64,000 bases of DNA from Teredinibacter franksiae (GCF_014218805.1 NZ_JACJUV010000002.1:58033-122032); one strand, 5' to 3'; counted from the stretch's first letter, positions 10,062 to 20,096 are shown. Numbers and translations: made by a program. Notes: generated from the sequence alone by a model not told the origin.

Positions 10062-13037
10062 ATGTTCAATAGACGTCTTTTGAGCCTAGTAGTTGCGTTG
10101 TCGGCTTCTGGCGCTCTACACGCCCAAGAAGCAACAGATGATGATGCGTTACTTGAAGAAGTGGTTGTTGAAGGTGTAAAGCAGGCGGAGCTTAACGCCC
10201 GTCAAGCCGAACGCAACAAAGAATCCTTCAGCTCCATTATTGCGCAGGATGATGCTGGTAACTTTGCGGACCAGAACGTAGCAGAGTCTCTGCAACGTTT
10301 GCCTGGTGTAACGTTACAAAAATCAGAGGGTGAAGGTCAAAAAATTAATTTGCGAGGCTTGGGGCCTCAGTTTGTGAACGTGACAATCAACGGTAGCGAG
10401 CTGGCGTCTGCGGGCGCAGATGATCGTGGCTTTGGGCTGGATGTGATTTCTAGCGATATGCTTGGGGGCGTTGTGGTTAATAAAACCATACTTCCAAGCA
10501 TGGATACCTATAGCACAGCAGGATCTGTAGACCTTAAAACGATATCTGCTTTTGATACTAATCGCGATTCGCTGAAATTGAAGGCTCAGTTAAACCAGCA
10601 AAATTATCGTGGAGAATTAAACCCTAAACTATCTTTGAGCGGCACCAATTTGCTGGCAGATGAGACAGTCGGTATAGGGTATTCAGTCTCTGCGGAGACG
10701 CGTAAAACAGTTAACTATGAGAATTTGCACCACGACGACGAAAAGGCCCGATATTTTGATCCGTTAAATACTGGTTCGCCAATGTTGGTGCCTTATGAGT
10801 CGCAAGTTCGCCAAGAAGATGCTGAGCGTACTCGCTTGAGTGGATCTTTTGATCTTGGGTGGAGGCCAACTGATAATTCAGAATACACTGTTCGGCTCAG
10901 CCATACAGAGTACGAAGATGTAGATATCGCACTGCGCGAATATTACCGTTTCTATTCCGATCGTGAACCGTACTTTTCGGATCCTAGTAATAACTCATTT
11001 GCCGTTGGTGATGCAGAGCTACAACAACAGTTTTTTATTCAGGAATCTAAAGTTAAAACTGATGCCGTAGCATTCGAGGGTATGAATAGGTTTGCCGACA
11101 CATGGGTTGTGGATTACAGTTTGGCTTATTCATCCAGTACTAACGACAAGCCAGATGGTCGCCGTGTACAGTTTCGCAAGCAAGATATGGCGATGATGGG
11201 TATTTATGGAGACAATTTCATTTCCGGAACACCTATCAGAAGTGGACAGCTAGCAGCGTTGACGGGTGATGATTACGAAGTTTCCGACCCTGACCGAGAC
11301 TTCAAAATCTACGGAGCGGACGTGCTTGATTTTGACGGTGCTTACCCATCAGCTTATCAACCATTGATGGCTTACGATAATATTTTCATTGAAGATAGTG
11401 ATCGCGAAGATACGATCGGTTCGTTCAATTTAAATTTAACGAAAGAGTTTGACGAAGGTATTGTTAAATATGTGAAGGGCGGTTTGCAGGTAAAAGATCG
11501 TGAGCGAACTCGAGATAGAAATCGAGTAAGCCTCAAACCATCTGACTTTTCTGATCTGTGTTTTGACAGTGATGGCACTTCAACGCCAGAAGAAATCGAG
11601 TGCTCTACTAAGGCAAGCACTACAAACTATGGGAGCGATTATATCTCGACGTATATGCCGTCGCATCCGGAGTTTAATTTTGAGCACATTACTTATGGCT
11701 CTGCCGAAGCATTGCTAACGTCTACTCGAGCGGTTGCGGATAATTTTGACCCATCGCAAACAGATCAGTCTAGCCGTGATGAGGACTACTCCATTACCGA
11801 AGATTCGAGAGCCTTGTATCTGGAGGCTAAACTTGAGTTTTCAGACACTATGTCAGTAATCACGGGTGTTCGTTATAACCAAACAGATTTTGAATCTGTC
11901 GGTAATTTCACAATCCGTAATGATCGCTTTGAATCTAAAAACGCAACAGAATCTTTAGATATTGTTGTGCCTTTGGAGGGTACGTCTAAAACCTATACGG
12001 ATATTCACCCAAGTGTTCACTTTATATATGAGCCGTCGGATGAGTATATGGTTCGTGCGGCATTATGGACTTCAGGTACACGACCAGGCTTTGATCAAGC
12101 GCGCGCATTTGCACGGTTTGACGGCCGAATTAGTGTGTGTAACGACGATCCTGCAGATACTGAATTTTATGAACAGTGTTCTGACAACCCTGGTAATATC
12201 GGTGCGACTGACCTAGACGATATTGAAAACCGCTTTGTCGTTGATTCTGAGAATACTTTCGGTTTGGGTAACCCTCAATTAGATCCAATGTATTCGGTGA
12301 ACTTTGATACATCTGTCGGTTGGTACCCTAATGAGGATCTTTACCTGCAGGCTGCGGTATTCTACAAAGACATTAAAGACTTTATTGTTGAGGTGCGTGG
12401 AAAGTCCTCGTCTATAGAAGACCTACCTGTTGGCCTACCAACAGATGAAGTGCCGTACTTTAATTTTGTACCTAATGTCGTTTATAGCGATGTAAACTTC
12501 TATGACAACGGTGACAGTGCGAATGTTTATGGTATCGAGCTAAGCTATGCGCAGTACTTTGAAAGTGATTTCTTTGTTCAGGCGAATGCCACTTTACTGG
12601 ATAGTGAAGCGCAGATGGGGGATGACCTCCGTGCTGAAGCTATCAAGCTTCCCAATATGGCCGCATCAACACTTAACCTTGTGTTGGGCTGGGAGAATGA
12701 CTTCGCGTCTGCGCGTATAATTGGTAATTACACCAGTGAAATTCTAGACAAGGTGGGTTCTTGTACTGCACAAGATATTGCAGATGATGCTGGTGGTGTA
12801 CCCTATAACTGCGAAACGTGGAATGATGTTTACTACGATGCAGCGTTTAACTTGGACTTCAAAGCAACCTACCAAGCTACAGACGATATCAGTCTTTACT
12901 TGGATTTACTTAATCTGACACAGGAAAAAACCAATCGTTATATGGACGGTAATAGCTATTCAAATGGAAATATTATGTATCGTCATGAAGACTTTGGGAC
13001 CAGTGTTCAGGTTGGCCTGAACTGGAAATTCTATTAA
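10062..13037 (+). CDS. TonB-dependent outer-membrane receptor
   Basis: A 991-residue TonB-dependent receptor. Signal peptide at residues 1-21 (cleavage after LHA), then a short acidic TonB-box region (LLEEVVVEGVK). The plug has the DAGNFADQNVAESLQRLPGV motif and the NLRGLGPQFVNVTING segment, typical of the Xanthomonas/Caulobacter-type receptors often linked to carbohydrate uptake. A 22-strand barrel fills the rest and the last residue is aromatic (LNWKFY). A hairpin and a large lipoprotein gene follow, and a pectate lyase lies about 5 kb away, so an oligosaccharide substrate, possibly pectin-derived, is inferred. The substrate cannot be read from sequence. Confidence 0.93.
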   Translation: MFNRRLLSLVVALSASGALHAQEATDDDALLEEVVVEGVKQAELNARQAERNKESFSSIIAQDDAGNFADQNVAESLQRLPGVTLQKSEGEGQKINLRGLGPQFVNVTINGSELASAGADDRGFGLDVISSDMLGGVVVNKTILPSMDTYSTAGSVDLKTISAFDTNRDSLKLKAQLNQQNYRGELNPKLSLSGTNLLADETVGIGYSVSAETRKTVNYENLHHDDEKARYFDPLNTGSPMLVPYESQVRQEDAERTRLSGSFDLGWRPTDNSEYTVRLSHTEYEDVDIALREYYRFYSDREPYFSDPSNNSFAVGDAELQQQFFIQESKVKTDAVAFEGMNRFADTWVVDYSLAYSSSTNDKPDGRRVQFRKQDMAMMGIYGDNFISGTPIRSGQLAALTGDDYEVSDPDRDFKIYGADVLDFDGAYPSAYQPLMAYDNIFIEDSDREDTIGSFNLNLTKEFDEGIVKYVKGGLQVKDRERTRDRNRVSLKPSDFSDLCFDSDGTSTPEEIECSTKASTTNYGSDYISTYMPSHPEFNFEHITYGSAEALLTSTRAVADNFDPSQTDQSSRDEDYSITEDSRALYLEAKLEFSDTMSVITGVRYNQTDFESVGNFTIRNDRFESKNATESLDIVVPLEGTSKTYTDIHPSVHFIYEPSDEYMVRAALWTSGTRPGFDQARAFARFDGRISVCNDDPADTEFYEQCSDNPGNIGATDLDDIENRFVVDSENTFGLGNPQLDPMYSVNFDTSVGWYPNEDLYLQAAVFYKDIKDFIVEVRGKSSSIEDLPVGLPTDEVPYFNFVPNVVYSDVNFYDNGDSANVYGIELSYAQYFESDFFVQANATLLDSEAQMGDDLRAEAIKLPNMAASTLNLVLGWENDFASARIIGNYTSEILDKVGSCTAQDIADDAGGVPYNCETWNDVYYDAAFNLDFKATYQATDDISLYLDLLNLTQEKTNRYMDGNSYSNGNIMYRHEDFGTSVQVGLNWKFY

Positions 13038-13048
13038 TTGTTTCGCCG

Positions 13049-13079
13049 CTTAAGAAGGGGGAGTTTCGCCCTTCTTAAG
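13049..13079 (+). promoter_or_regulatory. Intercistronic stem-loop between receptor and lipoprotein genes
   Basis: A perfect 11-bp inverted repeat (CTTAAGAAGGG / CCCTTCTTAAG) with a 9-base loop, 12 bases after the receptor stop. No T-run follows, so partial termination or protection of the upstream message is more likely than full termination. Confidence 0.7.
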
Positions 13080-13119
13080 TATTGAACGAAAAATAATGAC
13101 ATAAAATCGAAGGTGATTT

Positions 13120-15531
13120 ATGAATAAGTTAAAGCTAATTTCAGCCATGACGTTGACAAGTCTGCTGGCGGCTTGTGGCGGGTCAGGTGATGCCGACCGC
13201 CAAACTCCAGATATTGATATTCCTACAGCCGAGCCTACGATTGCGCCTCCTGAATATCGTATTCCAACAACCCAAGCGCACATTCCATTTTTGGAAGACT
13301 TTAATGGTGCTTCTGATACCGCAGCTTTTTTCGACGCGGCGTATAAAGAGTTGGGTGGTGACTACCCAGGAGAAGATGAGTTCTTCTTTTCAACAGCAGG
13401 TGTTTTTGATTCTGAAGGTAATCTCGATCCAAGTGGTGGTAACTGGATTACAGCGGATAGCGATCAATCATTTCGCTTGGGTAATGCTCGTTTCAGCATG
13501 GCTCAAATTGCGCCTTTGGAAGGCGATGCTCGCACCAAAACTACAGTAGAGAACGAAACGATATTACGCGGAGAGATGGATCTGTCTCAGCCCTATCGCT
13601 TGTCGTTTTGTGTGGTAGACAGTTCGGGTGCAAGCTCTGGCTCTAGTGGATTCGAGTTATACGTAGATAACAACTCTTCCGGTAAATCAGCAGAGTCTAT
13701 CCATGGTGCATCCTCTCGAGTGCTGAAGCTAAGTACTAATCAATTTATTGCAGGTAAGCGTGCAGAGATTAATATCCCTGGCGATACCATACTTGATGGT
13801 GCTGGTACCGTCGTCTCGACGGGTACTATTAACCCCGGCCTAGACACTTCGTTCTTACAGATACGTGTAAGTAGTGGCGGTTACATCGTTATTGACGATA
13901 TGGTTATTGAGTATCAATCGGATACTTCATTGGGTGATGCGCAAACGGGCTGTGATACCAAAACAACTGATTATGCGACAGAGAACCCTTGGGTTGATGC
14001 CTTACCAACAGCTGAGCCTACCGTAGAACCTACCGTAGAGCCCACAATCCCTCCTGCTCCAACGCCTGAGGTTGATGTTTCCAGTGCTGTGTTTACTTCT
14101 TTCAATGGCAAGAAGCAGCCAACTGAGGTTGGTAGTATTAATACTGGTGCTAGCTTGGTTGAATTTGACGAAGGCAACGACAGTTTTCCCATTGCAGACT
14201 ATTGGACGGCAGTAGAGGGAATAGGAACTCTGGATACAGAGGCTAACAAAGACATCAAAACTTATGCTGATTATGGCCCAATTGTTGAAGAGAGCTTCCC
14301 TAAAGCGTTTACTGTGGCCGCTCGTTTGGCCAACTTTAAGACCTTGGACAAAAGCTTTGAGATTGAAATGGCTTTCAGCGGTGACGATGGCAGCGGCAAT
14401 GCGGCAAGAATTAAAATGATGCTGCGTGATGATCAAGTTCAATTTGATAAATTTGATTCGGCTACAAAACCAGCTTGGGATTTTCCTGAGGGCTTTGATG
14501 TAACAAAATACCACGACTATCAATTGCAAGTGAGAATGGAGTCGGTTCTATCAGGTTCAATTTGGTTGTACGTTGATGGAGAGTTGGTAATGACTGCTAG
14601 CTCCGCCAATATGAGTACAACAAGCGCTGACCGCAATGAGATTCGTATTGGTGAAAACAGTAGCTCTACATTCCATGCCTTGGTCGATTGGATCGTTTGG
14701 ACCGGTAGTGATGGTTATTCTGCCGACGACCTAGTGGATAACTTGCCTGATGATGACTTGGGTGATACGTCCGGTTACGAGAGTGCTGCAGGTGGTACTC
14801 CAATTTCTTTTAATGTCTACAACGGTGTGTTAGCGCCTTTGAGTGATGACTCTATTACTCTGGATGATGGTACCAAAGCAAAATTCGAAGGTAGCAGTCA
14901 AGCCCCCGCTGATGCAGACTTCTTTACTGCCAATGATGATACCGATGGCACTGTGACCTTTAACTCCACCACTAATATCGCAGATAAAATGTATGCTAAG
15001 TACAATTTGGAGAAAGTAGACGCTGCAACCGGTTATCCGCGTTATCTTACTGCACTTATTCGTGCGAAAGGTGATGCTACTGACAAAACCATTGAGTTAG
15101 ATATAGCCTTAGCGGATGCGGATAATGATGGTGCTCGAATCAAATCTATCCTTAACGGTAAAGATGGCGGCCTTCAACTTGAGAAGTGGGATGGCACTTT
15201 GAAGCCTGATGATTATTCGAAACCGTATGATGACTACCGTATTTATCAAGTAGCGATCACTTTAGACTCAGCCACCACGGGTAGCGTGAAGGTTTATCGT
15301 GACGGGGACGATACAGCTGTGATCGACGTTGCGACTGATCAGGACGCTACGACTCCTGTATCTCCAGCCTTTAAAACCGATTCGAGTGCCTATATCCGAA
15401 TAGGTGATGGTGGTGGTAATGGCTATAACGGTGATTTGGATTGGGTAATTTGGTCTGATGAAGCTGCTTACAAGCCCAGCGACCTGAAAGGCAAATTGCC
15501 TAGCGGCTTAGGTGTTACTACCGGGTACTAA
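13120..15531 (+). CDS. Large lipoprotein with a duplicated putative glycan-binding domain
   Basis: 803 residues. Lipoprotein signal with lipobox LLAAC (lipidated Cys about 19), then an acidic Pro-Thr linker. An N-terminal beta-rich domain spans about 45-270 (starting HIPFLEDFNGASDT), with a PTEPTVEPT-type linker at about 290-310. Two related C-terminal repeats follow (about 320-545 and 555-803). They end in matching blocks, LVDWIVWTGSDGYSADDL...DTSGY and LDWVIWSDEAAYKPSDL...VTTGY. The repeats look like concanavalin-type jelly rolls; glycan binding is inferred. No catalytic motif was recognised. It probably forms a surface capture partner for the preceding receptor. An AAGGTG ribosome site precedes ATG 13120. 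Confidence 0.8.
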   Translation: MNKLKLISAMTLTSLLAACGGSGDADRQTPDIDIPTAEPTIAPPEYRIPTTQAHIPFLEDFNGASDTAAFFDAAYKELGGDYPGEDEFFFSTAGVFDSEGNLDPSGGNWITADSDQSFRLGNARFSMAQIAPLEGDARTKTTVENETILRGEMDLSQPYRLSFCVVDSSGASSGSSGFELYVDNNSSGKSAESIHGASSRVLKLSTNQFIAGKRAEINIPGDTILDGAGTVVSTGTINPGLDTSFLQIRVSSGGYIVIDDMVIEYQSDTSLGDAQTGCDTKTTDYATENPWVDALPTAEPTVEPTVEPTIPPAPTPEVDVSSAVFTSFNGKKQPTEVGSINTGASLVEFDEGNDSFPIADYWTAVEGIGTLDTEANKDIKTYADYGPIVEESFPKAFTVAARLANFKTLDKSFEIEMAFSGDDGSGNAARIKMMLRDDQVQFDKFDSATKPAWDFPEGFDVTKYHDYQLQVRMESVLSGSIWLYVDGELVMTASSANMSTTSADRNEIRIGENSSSTFHALVDWIVWTGSDGYSADDLVDNLPDDDLGDTSGYESAAGGTPISFNVYNGVLAPLSDDSITLDDGTKAKFEGSSQAPADADFFTANDDTDGTVTFNSTTNIADKMYAKYNLEKVDAATGYPRYLTALIRAKGDATDKTIELDIALADADNDGARIKSILNGKDGGLQLEKWDGTLKPDDYSKPYDDYRIYQVAITLDSATTGSVKVYRDGDDTAVIDVATDQDATTPVSPAFKTDSSAYIRIGDGGGNGYNGDLDWVIWSDEAAYKPSDLKGKLPSGLGVTTGY

Positions 15532-15582
15532 TCGCTTCTAGAAACAAGCTCCTGGGCTCAACCGCGTGGGTTGGACCATTAG

Positions 15583-15613
15583 AACCGCTTCCTCACAAGG
15601 GAAGCGGTTTTTT
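15583..15613 (+). terminator. Rho-independent terminator after the lipoprotein gene
   Basis: 10-bp stem AACCGCTTCC / GGAAGCGGTT, 7-base loop, followed by seven T in total. It closes the receptor-lipoprotein unit. Confidence 0.9.
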
Positions 15614-15733
15614 TATGTACAGGATGTACGGAAGGGAATATAAAAAGGGAAAAAGGCGAATTCAGGAAAAAGAAAAGGAGGAAGAGAAAATAAATAGGAC
15701 ATCCAATAAAAAAATAAATAACGGGCTCTATTA

Positions 15734-16824
15734 ATGTGTGCAACCATGACCCAAAGCCGCGAAACATTAATCTCTCTGGATTCAACGCCGTTTTACCATT
15801 GCTATGTACGCTGTGTTCGGCGTACATATTTGTGTGGTGACGATCATTCGACCGGTGAGAATTACGATCACCGCAAGCAGTGGATAGTATCGCGCTTGCG
15901 ATTTTTGTCGTATGTGTATGCGGTAGATGTGTGCGCTTATGCGGTAATGAGTAATCATTACCATGTGGTGTTGCATGCGGATAAGGCTAGGGCGCAGGCA
16001 TGGAGTAATAAAGACGTGGCCGAGCGCTGGATGCAGCTGTACAACGGTCACATGCTGGTGGATCGCTGGCTGGAAAACCCCGCTGCTATTGATGTTACTA
16101 CGCAAGCGGCAGTGGATGACATTATCTAAAAGTGGCGTAAACGCTTATACGATATCAGCTGGTTTTACCCAAAGGGCACGCTGATGCGCGGCGTTAATGA
16201 AACCATAGCCCGCATGGCAAATAGCGAAGAGGGCTGTAAAGGCCGATTTTGGGAAGGGCGTTTTAAAAGTCAGGCTCTATTGGATGAAGCTGCATGGCCT
16301 ATGTCGACCTCAACCCCATTCGGACTGCAATGGAAACGGATTTGATGGAGAGTGATTTTACCTCCATTCAGCAGCGTTTATTCGACTACGTAAAATACAA
16401 AAACACCCAATCCAAAAACGAGCAGCCGTTAAATACTCGTATTCAAAAGCAGCGTGAAATTAAAGCTGAAATGGGTTTGGATACCCTACCCGAAGCGCCG
16501 TTAATGCCCTTTGATGGTTCCTCCCATACCGATACTCACCATGCCTTACCCTTTACCCGTGAAGATTATTTTGAGTTGGTGGATACCACCGGGCGTATTC
16601 TGCGAGACGATAAACGCGGGGCTATTGCCAGCGAACTTCCGGCTATTGTGTCGCGGTTGGGTATTAATCCAAATAAATGGATCGACCACGTTCAAAACTT
16701 TGGGCGCCGTTACGGTTCCAGTGCCGGTTCGGTGGCGCGCATGGCCGATTATGCCCAGGTGTTTGAGCGTAATTGCGGCAAGGGTGTGGCGTGTTCGCAG
16801 GCTTTGTATTTAAGTACGGGTTAG
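15734..16824 (+). pseudogene. REP-associated tyrosine transposase (RAYT / Y1 family), disrupted
   Basis: Y1 single-strand transposase of the IS200/RAYT type, broken in two ways. The first part (15734-16129) has the conserved DSTPFYHCYVRC start and the catalytic SNHYHVVLH motif, but stops at a TAA (16127-16129). The reading continues in frame after that stop as [13 protein letters not shown]... through [17 protein letters not shown] to about 16290. There a frame change, apparently a small deletion, leads into the second part (16294-16824) starting [13 protein letters not shown]. Intact family members read through both points. The 3' third has a close decayed relative at 49652-50005. Flanking REP hairpins were not found. 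Non-functional as read. Confidence 0.85.
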
Positions 16825-16843
16825 TGTGTGTCTAAAAATAATT

Positions 16844-16871
16844 TGCCTTTATGCCTTTATGCCTTTATGCC
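16844..16871. repeat. Short tandem repeat, 8-base unit
   Basis: Three exact copies of TGCCTTTA followed by a partial fourth (TGCC), just after the RAYT pseudogene. Confidence 0.9.
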
Positions 16872-16895
16872 ATTAGAGCTAATAAGCCCTTGAGT

Positions 16896-17933
16896 TTATT
16901 GTTCTACCTTCTTAGCAATCATCACCGGCCCTTCATAAATGCCACCATCACCACCATGGTCGTACACCCGCACCTCCAAAACGTTATCTTCACGTAACAG
17001 CGAAGCGGGGAATTCGTATTGGCGTTCTATGCGGTAGTAGTGTGGGTCGGTGGTTTTGTCGGCGAATGTCAGGCTTCCTGTGCGGCCAATTAATTGGCCG
17101 TTGAGTTTTACTTCGTCGGTGTCGTCGATTTTTCCGAGGTATAAAACAAGTTCATCTTCAGCGCTAACCTTCAGCGCGCCGAATGATTTTTTGTAGTAAC
17201 CCATACCGTTGTAATCGTTAAAACCCTGCGGCTCCCAATGTTGTGGTACTTGTACAATCTGATAGTCTTCACTTTCGTCTGTTCTAAACGCCCATTCGCC
17301 TTGAAGTTCTAACAGTGGGCGTGGCAGGTGCGAGGCGTAAACGGCGTGATCTTTACCGACTATGCCGCCGCCTTCTTGGGGGTCGTAAACACGTACCGCG
17401 ATAACATTTTTACCGATGCGGGCTAGATTTTCGGGGATGGGGTATTCGCGCTTTAGGCTCCAAGCGCTTTCGTAGGTGGGCGGTAATCCACCGCCACCGC
17501 CTATTTTTACACCGTTGAAGTAGGCTTCATCGGCATCGTCGATAGTGCCTAGCGACACATAGAGTGGGCGTAGAAGATCTTTCTCGCTGAGGTTGACTTC
17601 ATGCCGGTACCAGGCGAAGCCGTCGTAGTCTGAAAACCCTTGGTGCTCCCAATAACCGGGAACACCAATTGTTGCCCACTCCGAATCGTCAAATTCGAGC
17701 TCGCTCCACTCGGGTTGGTCACCAATGGCGAATTGCCAATAGCCTTCTAGGTCAGCCAAGCGCTGTGGTTCGGCCGATTTCGCTTTTTCTTCGTAGGCTT
17801 CGTTTTTTTGTAAACTGTTCCAGACAAAAAAGACACCCTGATTGTTCGATGCGTTGTATAGCGCGGCTGGAATAATAATACCAGCGCCGACAAGTGTGGC
17901 AATCAGGTTACGTTTAGCTCTATTGCTTTGCAT
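16896..17933 (-). CDS. Exported protein of two tandem GH2-type sugar-binding domains
   Basis: 345 residues with an N-terminal membrane anchor or signal (about residues 9-28, LIATLVGAGIIIPAALY). Two galactose-binding-like jelly rolls of the kind found at the N-terminus of GH2 beta-glycosidases follow. Domain 1 (about 58-205) has LEGYWQFAIGD, VPGYWEHQGFSDYDGFAWYRHEV and AYFNGVKIG; domain 2 (about 210-340) repeats these as LQGEWAFRTD, VPQHWEPQGFNDYNGMGYYKKSF and VKLNGQLIG. The GH2 catalytic barrel is absent, so hydrolysis is not expected. It is more likely an envelope carbohydrate-binding or sensing protein. Located next to the pectate lyase gene on the same strand. Confidence 0.75.
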   Translation of the reverse strand: MQSNRAKRNLIATLVGAGIIIPAALYNASNNQGVFFVWNSLQKNEAYEEKAKSAEPQRLADLEGYWQFAIGDQPEWSELEFDDSEWATIGVPGYWEHQGFSDYDGFAWYRHEVNLSEKDLLRPLYVSLGTIDDADEAYFNGVKIGGGGGLPPTYESAWSLKREYPIPENLARIGKNVIAVRVYDPQEGGGIVGKDHAVYASHLPRPLLELQGEWAFRTDESEDYQIVQVPQHWEPQGFNDYNGMGYYKKSFGALKVSAEDELVLYLGKIDDTDEVKLNGQLIGRTGSLTFADKTTDPHYYRIERQYEFPASLLREDNVLEVRVYDHGGDGGIYEGPVMIAKKVEQ

Positions 17934-18123
17934 AGCTTTGAGGGTTTTATTGGTTAGAGGTTACCGGTATAGGTGAAGATGTTATCTAATCATATTCAGG
18001 CAGAAGGTGAAACCGTAAAAGGGCAATTGTATATGTTGAGTTAAAGGCGCTGAAGTGCAGTGATTCGTGCGTACACAAGAGCGTATAAGCAGCCCTTATG
18101 TACGTATAAAAAAAGCAGTGGTG

Positions 18124-19413
18124 CTATAGCGCCGAGACGTCACTCTGCGAGACCACGCAGTTAGCGGTATTCCAACGTTCACCTATTTTAGTGGAACTGC
18201 CTTCGGATTTATCGACGCCGTTGTATTCAACACAAACCTGTGGAGACCCGGCAGAGTAATTTTCGATACTCAGGTGGGTAATGGTCGCTGTATCGTTATA
18301 GCCGGTGTTGCTGTTGATGCCGACAATACTGCCAATAGAACCCTCTATGCGTACGTCGTCGATAACTACGTGACGCGGCCCACCGTTATTGGTGCAGTTC
18401 CCGCAGGAACGATAGAGCTTGCCGTTTCTACCTTTGGCCGTGAAGTTGTTATTAATGGTCACGGTAGAGTTAATGTCATTGTGCTGGAAAATTTTGTCGG
18501 GGTTACCGCCCCAGCCACCATTGCCGTTAAATGCCCAGCCGCCAGAGATGGTCATAGTACTACCGGCTTTCATGGTTGCAGCATCTTCGCAGATATCTTC
18601 CCAGATCACATTTTCAAGTACGCAGTCGCCGGCGGTGCAGTGAATACCATCGGAGCCACCGCTAGCGACGAGAATTAAATGCTTAATGGTAGCGTTGTTC
18701 AGGGTAATTACCGGGGGTTGGGATTCGCTATCGCCGCTGCAACTCAAGCCAATGCGGGCACCGCCGCAATCGACGACTTCATTGCTAAAGGTTGCTCCAG
18801 CCACACAGTCTGAGTTGGGGGTTGGGTGTACCAGCCATGTCGGTGCGCTTGTGCCATCACAGTTAAGGGGCTCAATACCGCTGCCGTGCACATTCATATA
18901 ATCAATGTTGGGTAGGCCGCCGGCTGTGGTGGCAGACAGGTCGATGGTGTTGTCGCCAGCGTCTAGTTGTAAAGTGACGGTATCCGTACTCCAGCTGTCC
19001 CACGCACCGGTTGCGATGAACTCAACGTTGCCGGTATCGGTGGCGCTTGTTGCTGTTGCGCTGTGATTCCCTGAGGCCGCCGCGTAGCGCCACTCCAGCG
19101 TGTAAGTATTGCGGCTAGGTACGGTTATACGCCATTGTGCAGAAGCGCCTGTGGCGTTGTTTGTATTCAAATAGCCACTGCCGGTATAGGCGCTATGCTC
19201 GTTTTCTACAGCGCCATCTACGCCGCAGTAACCAGGGTAATTCTCTTCTATTCGATAGCCTTCACTGGGCTCGGTCGTCGGTTCGGCGGTGGGCTGGGAG
19301 GTTGGTGCTGTAGTGGGGTTAATAACGACGAGCCCGCCATCATTATCGCCACCACAGGCCATAAGTGTAAGCGATATCAGTGTAATAGCCGTAAACTGAA
19401 GCGTGTTGTTCAT
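18124..19413 (-). CDS. Pectate lyase, family PL3, with N-terminal CBM-like domain
   Basis: A 429-residue secreted lipoprotein. Lipobox LTLMAC (Cys about 20), Pro-Thr-Glu linker (about 33-50), a beta-sandwich resembling CBM6/35 (about 52-182: YRIEENYPGYCG, WRITVPSRNTYTLEWRYA, NIDYMNVHG), then a PL3 parallel beta-helix (about 200-425). PL3 hallmarks are SDGIHCTAGDCVLENVIWEDICEDA, KIFQHND, and GKLYRSCGNCTNNGGPRHVVI. PL3 enzymes cleave polygalacturonate by calcium-dependent beta-elimination. Surface anchoring suits oligomer capture by the nearby TonB receptor. The family call is strong; its exact pectin preference is unknown. Confidence 0.93.
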   Translation of the reverse strand: MNNTLQFTAITLISLTLMACGGDNDGGLVVINPTTAPTSQPTAEPTTEPSEGYRIEENYPGYCGVDGAVENEHSAYTGSGYLNTNNATGASAQWRITVPSRNTYTLEWRYAAASGNHSATATSATDTGNVEFIATGAWDSWSTDTVTLQLDAGDNTIDLSATTAGGLPNIDYMNVHGSGIEPLNCDGTSAPTWLVHPTPNSDCVAGATFSNEVVDCGGARIGLSCSGDSESQPPVITLNNATIKHLILVASGGSDGIHCTAGDCVLENVIWEDICEDAATMKAGSTMTISGGWAFNGNGGWGGNPDKIFQHNDINSTVTINNNFTAKGRNGKLYRSCGNCTNNGGPRHVVIDDVRIEGSIGSIVGINSNTGYNDTATITHLSIENYSAGSPQVCVEYNGVDKSEGSSTKIGERWNTANCVVSQSDVSAL

Positions 19414-19567
19414 AGCCGTTGCGTGCTCTTGTGGAATGTTAGTGTTGATTATCCCTTAATGGATTAAAGGGGCAACCCGTTTTCCGTTATCAGAAAGGCC
19501 ATTTTAATATGGGTGACGTTGGAGGGTAGTGAGCGGCAAAAATGTTACAAATTTTGGAGGCTGCACC

Positions 19568-19951
19568 ATGACTAATTTTTCAGACCCGCTGTTTCAAGCC
19601 GATCGTTTATCGCAGACCCATTGCGAAGCCTGCCGTGCGGATGCGCCGCCGCTGAGTCAGCATGAGTTGGAGGCTTTGCCGTCGCAGTTACCCCGCTGGA
19701 CAATCATAGAGGATAGCGACGTTGCTCAGCTAAAGCAGGTATTTGCCTTCTCTAATTTTGTTCAGGCGTTGGCATTTGCTAATCGAGTAGGAGAGCTGGC
19801 GGAAGAGGAGGGTCATCACCCAGCACTTTTGGTGGAGTGGGGTCGGGTGACGGCGCGGTGGTGGACGCACAAAATTCGAGGTTTGCACAAAAACGACGTG
19901 ATTATGGCAGCTAAAACCGACCACCTTTATGCTAATGAACCCATTTCTTAA
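19568..19951 (+). CDS. phhB: Pterin-4a-carbinolamine dehydratase
   Basis: A 127-residue cytoplasmic enzyme that dehydrates 4a-hydroxytetrahydrobiopterin, recycling the cofactor of phenylalanine hydroxylase. The diagnostic [22 protein letters not shown] segment holds the catalytic histidines and is followed by [14 protein letters not shown]. The N-terminal CEAC pair is common in gammaproteobacterial versions. Start at ATG 19568 with TTGGAGG 7 bases upstream; the open frame extends further 5' but lacks homology. Phenylalanine hydroxylase is not in the window. Confidence 0.95.
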   Translation: MTNFSDPLFQADRLSQTHCEACRADAPPLSQHELEALPSQLPRWTIIEDSDVAQLKQVFAFSNFVQALAFANRVGELAEEEGHHPALLVEWGRVTARWWTHKIRGLHKNDVIMAAKTDHLYANEPIS

Positions 19952-20096
19952 TTCCTACAGATTGTAAGTTTACACAAATTGGTAGCTATTTATTCCATAA
20001 GAAAAGTGTGATTAAAGGGGTTTATGCTGCACTGCAGCGCTATAATGACAGTATTGGCTTGGCATAGTTCTCATTGCTCGGGATGGAGTTGGGAAT

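Noticed and set aside
14002..14529. 175-codon minus frame within the lipoprotein gene
   Set aside because: Overlaps a well-supported coding region with a terminator and ribosome site on the plus strand.
10062..19413. Bacteroidetes-style polysaccharide utilisation locus with SusC/SusD
   Set aside because: The receptor lacks the SusC-type N-terminal extension and the lipoprotein is not SusD-like; organism signs point to gammaproteobacteria.
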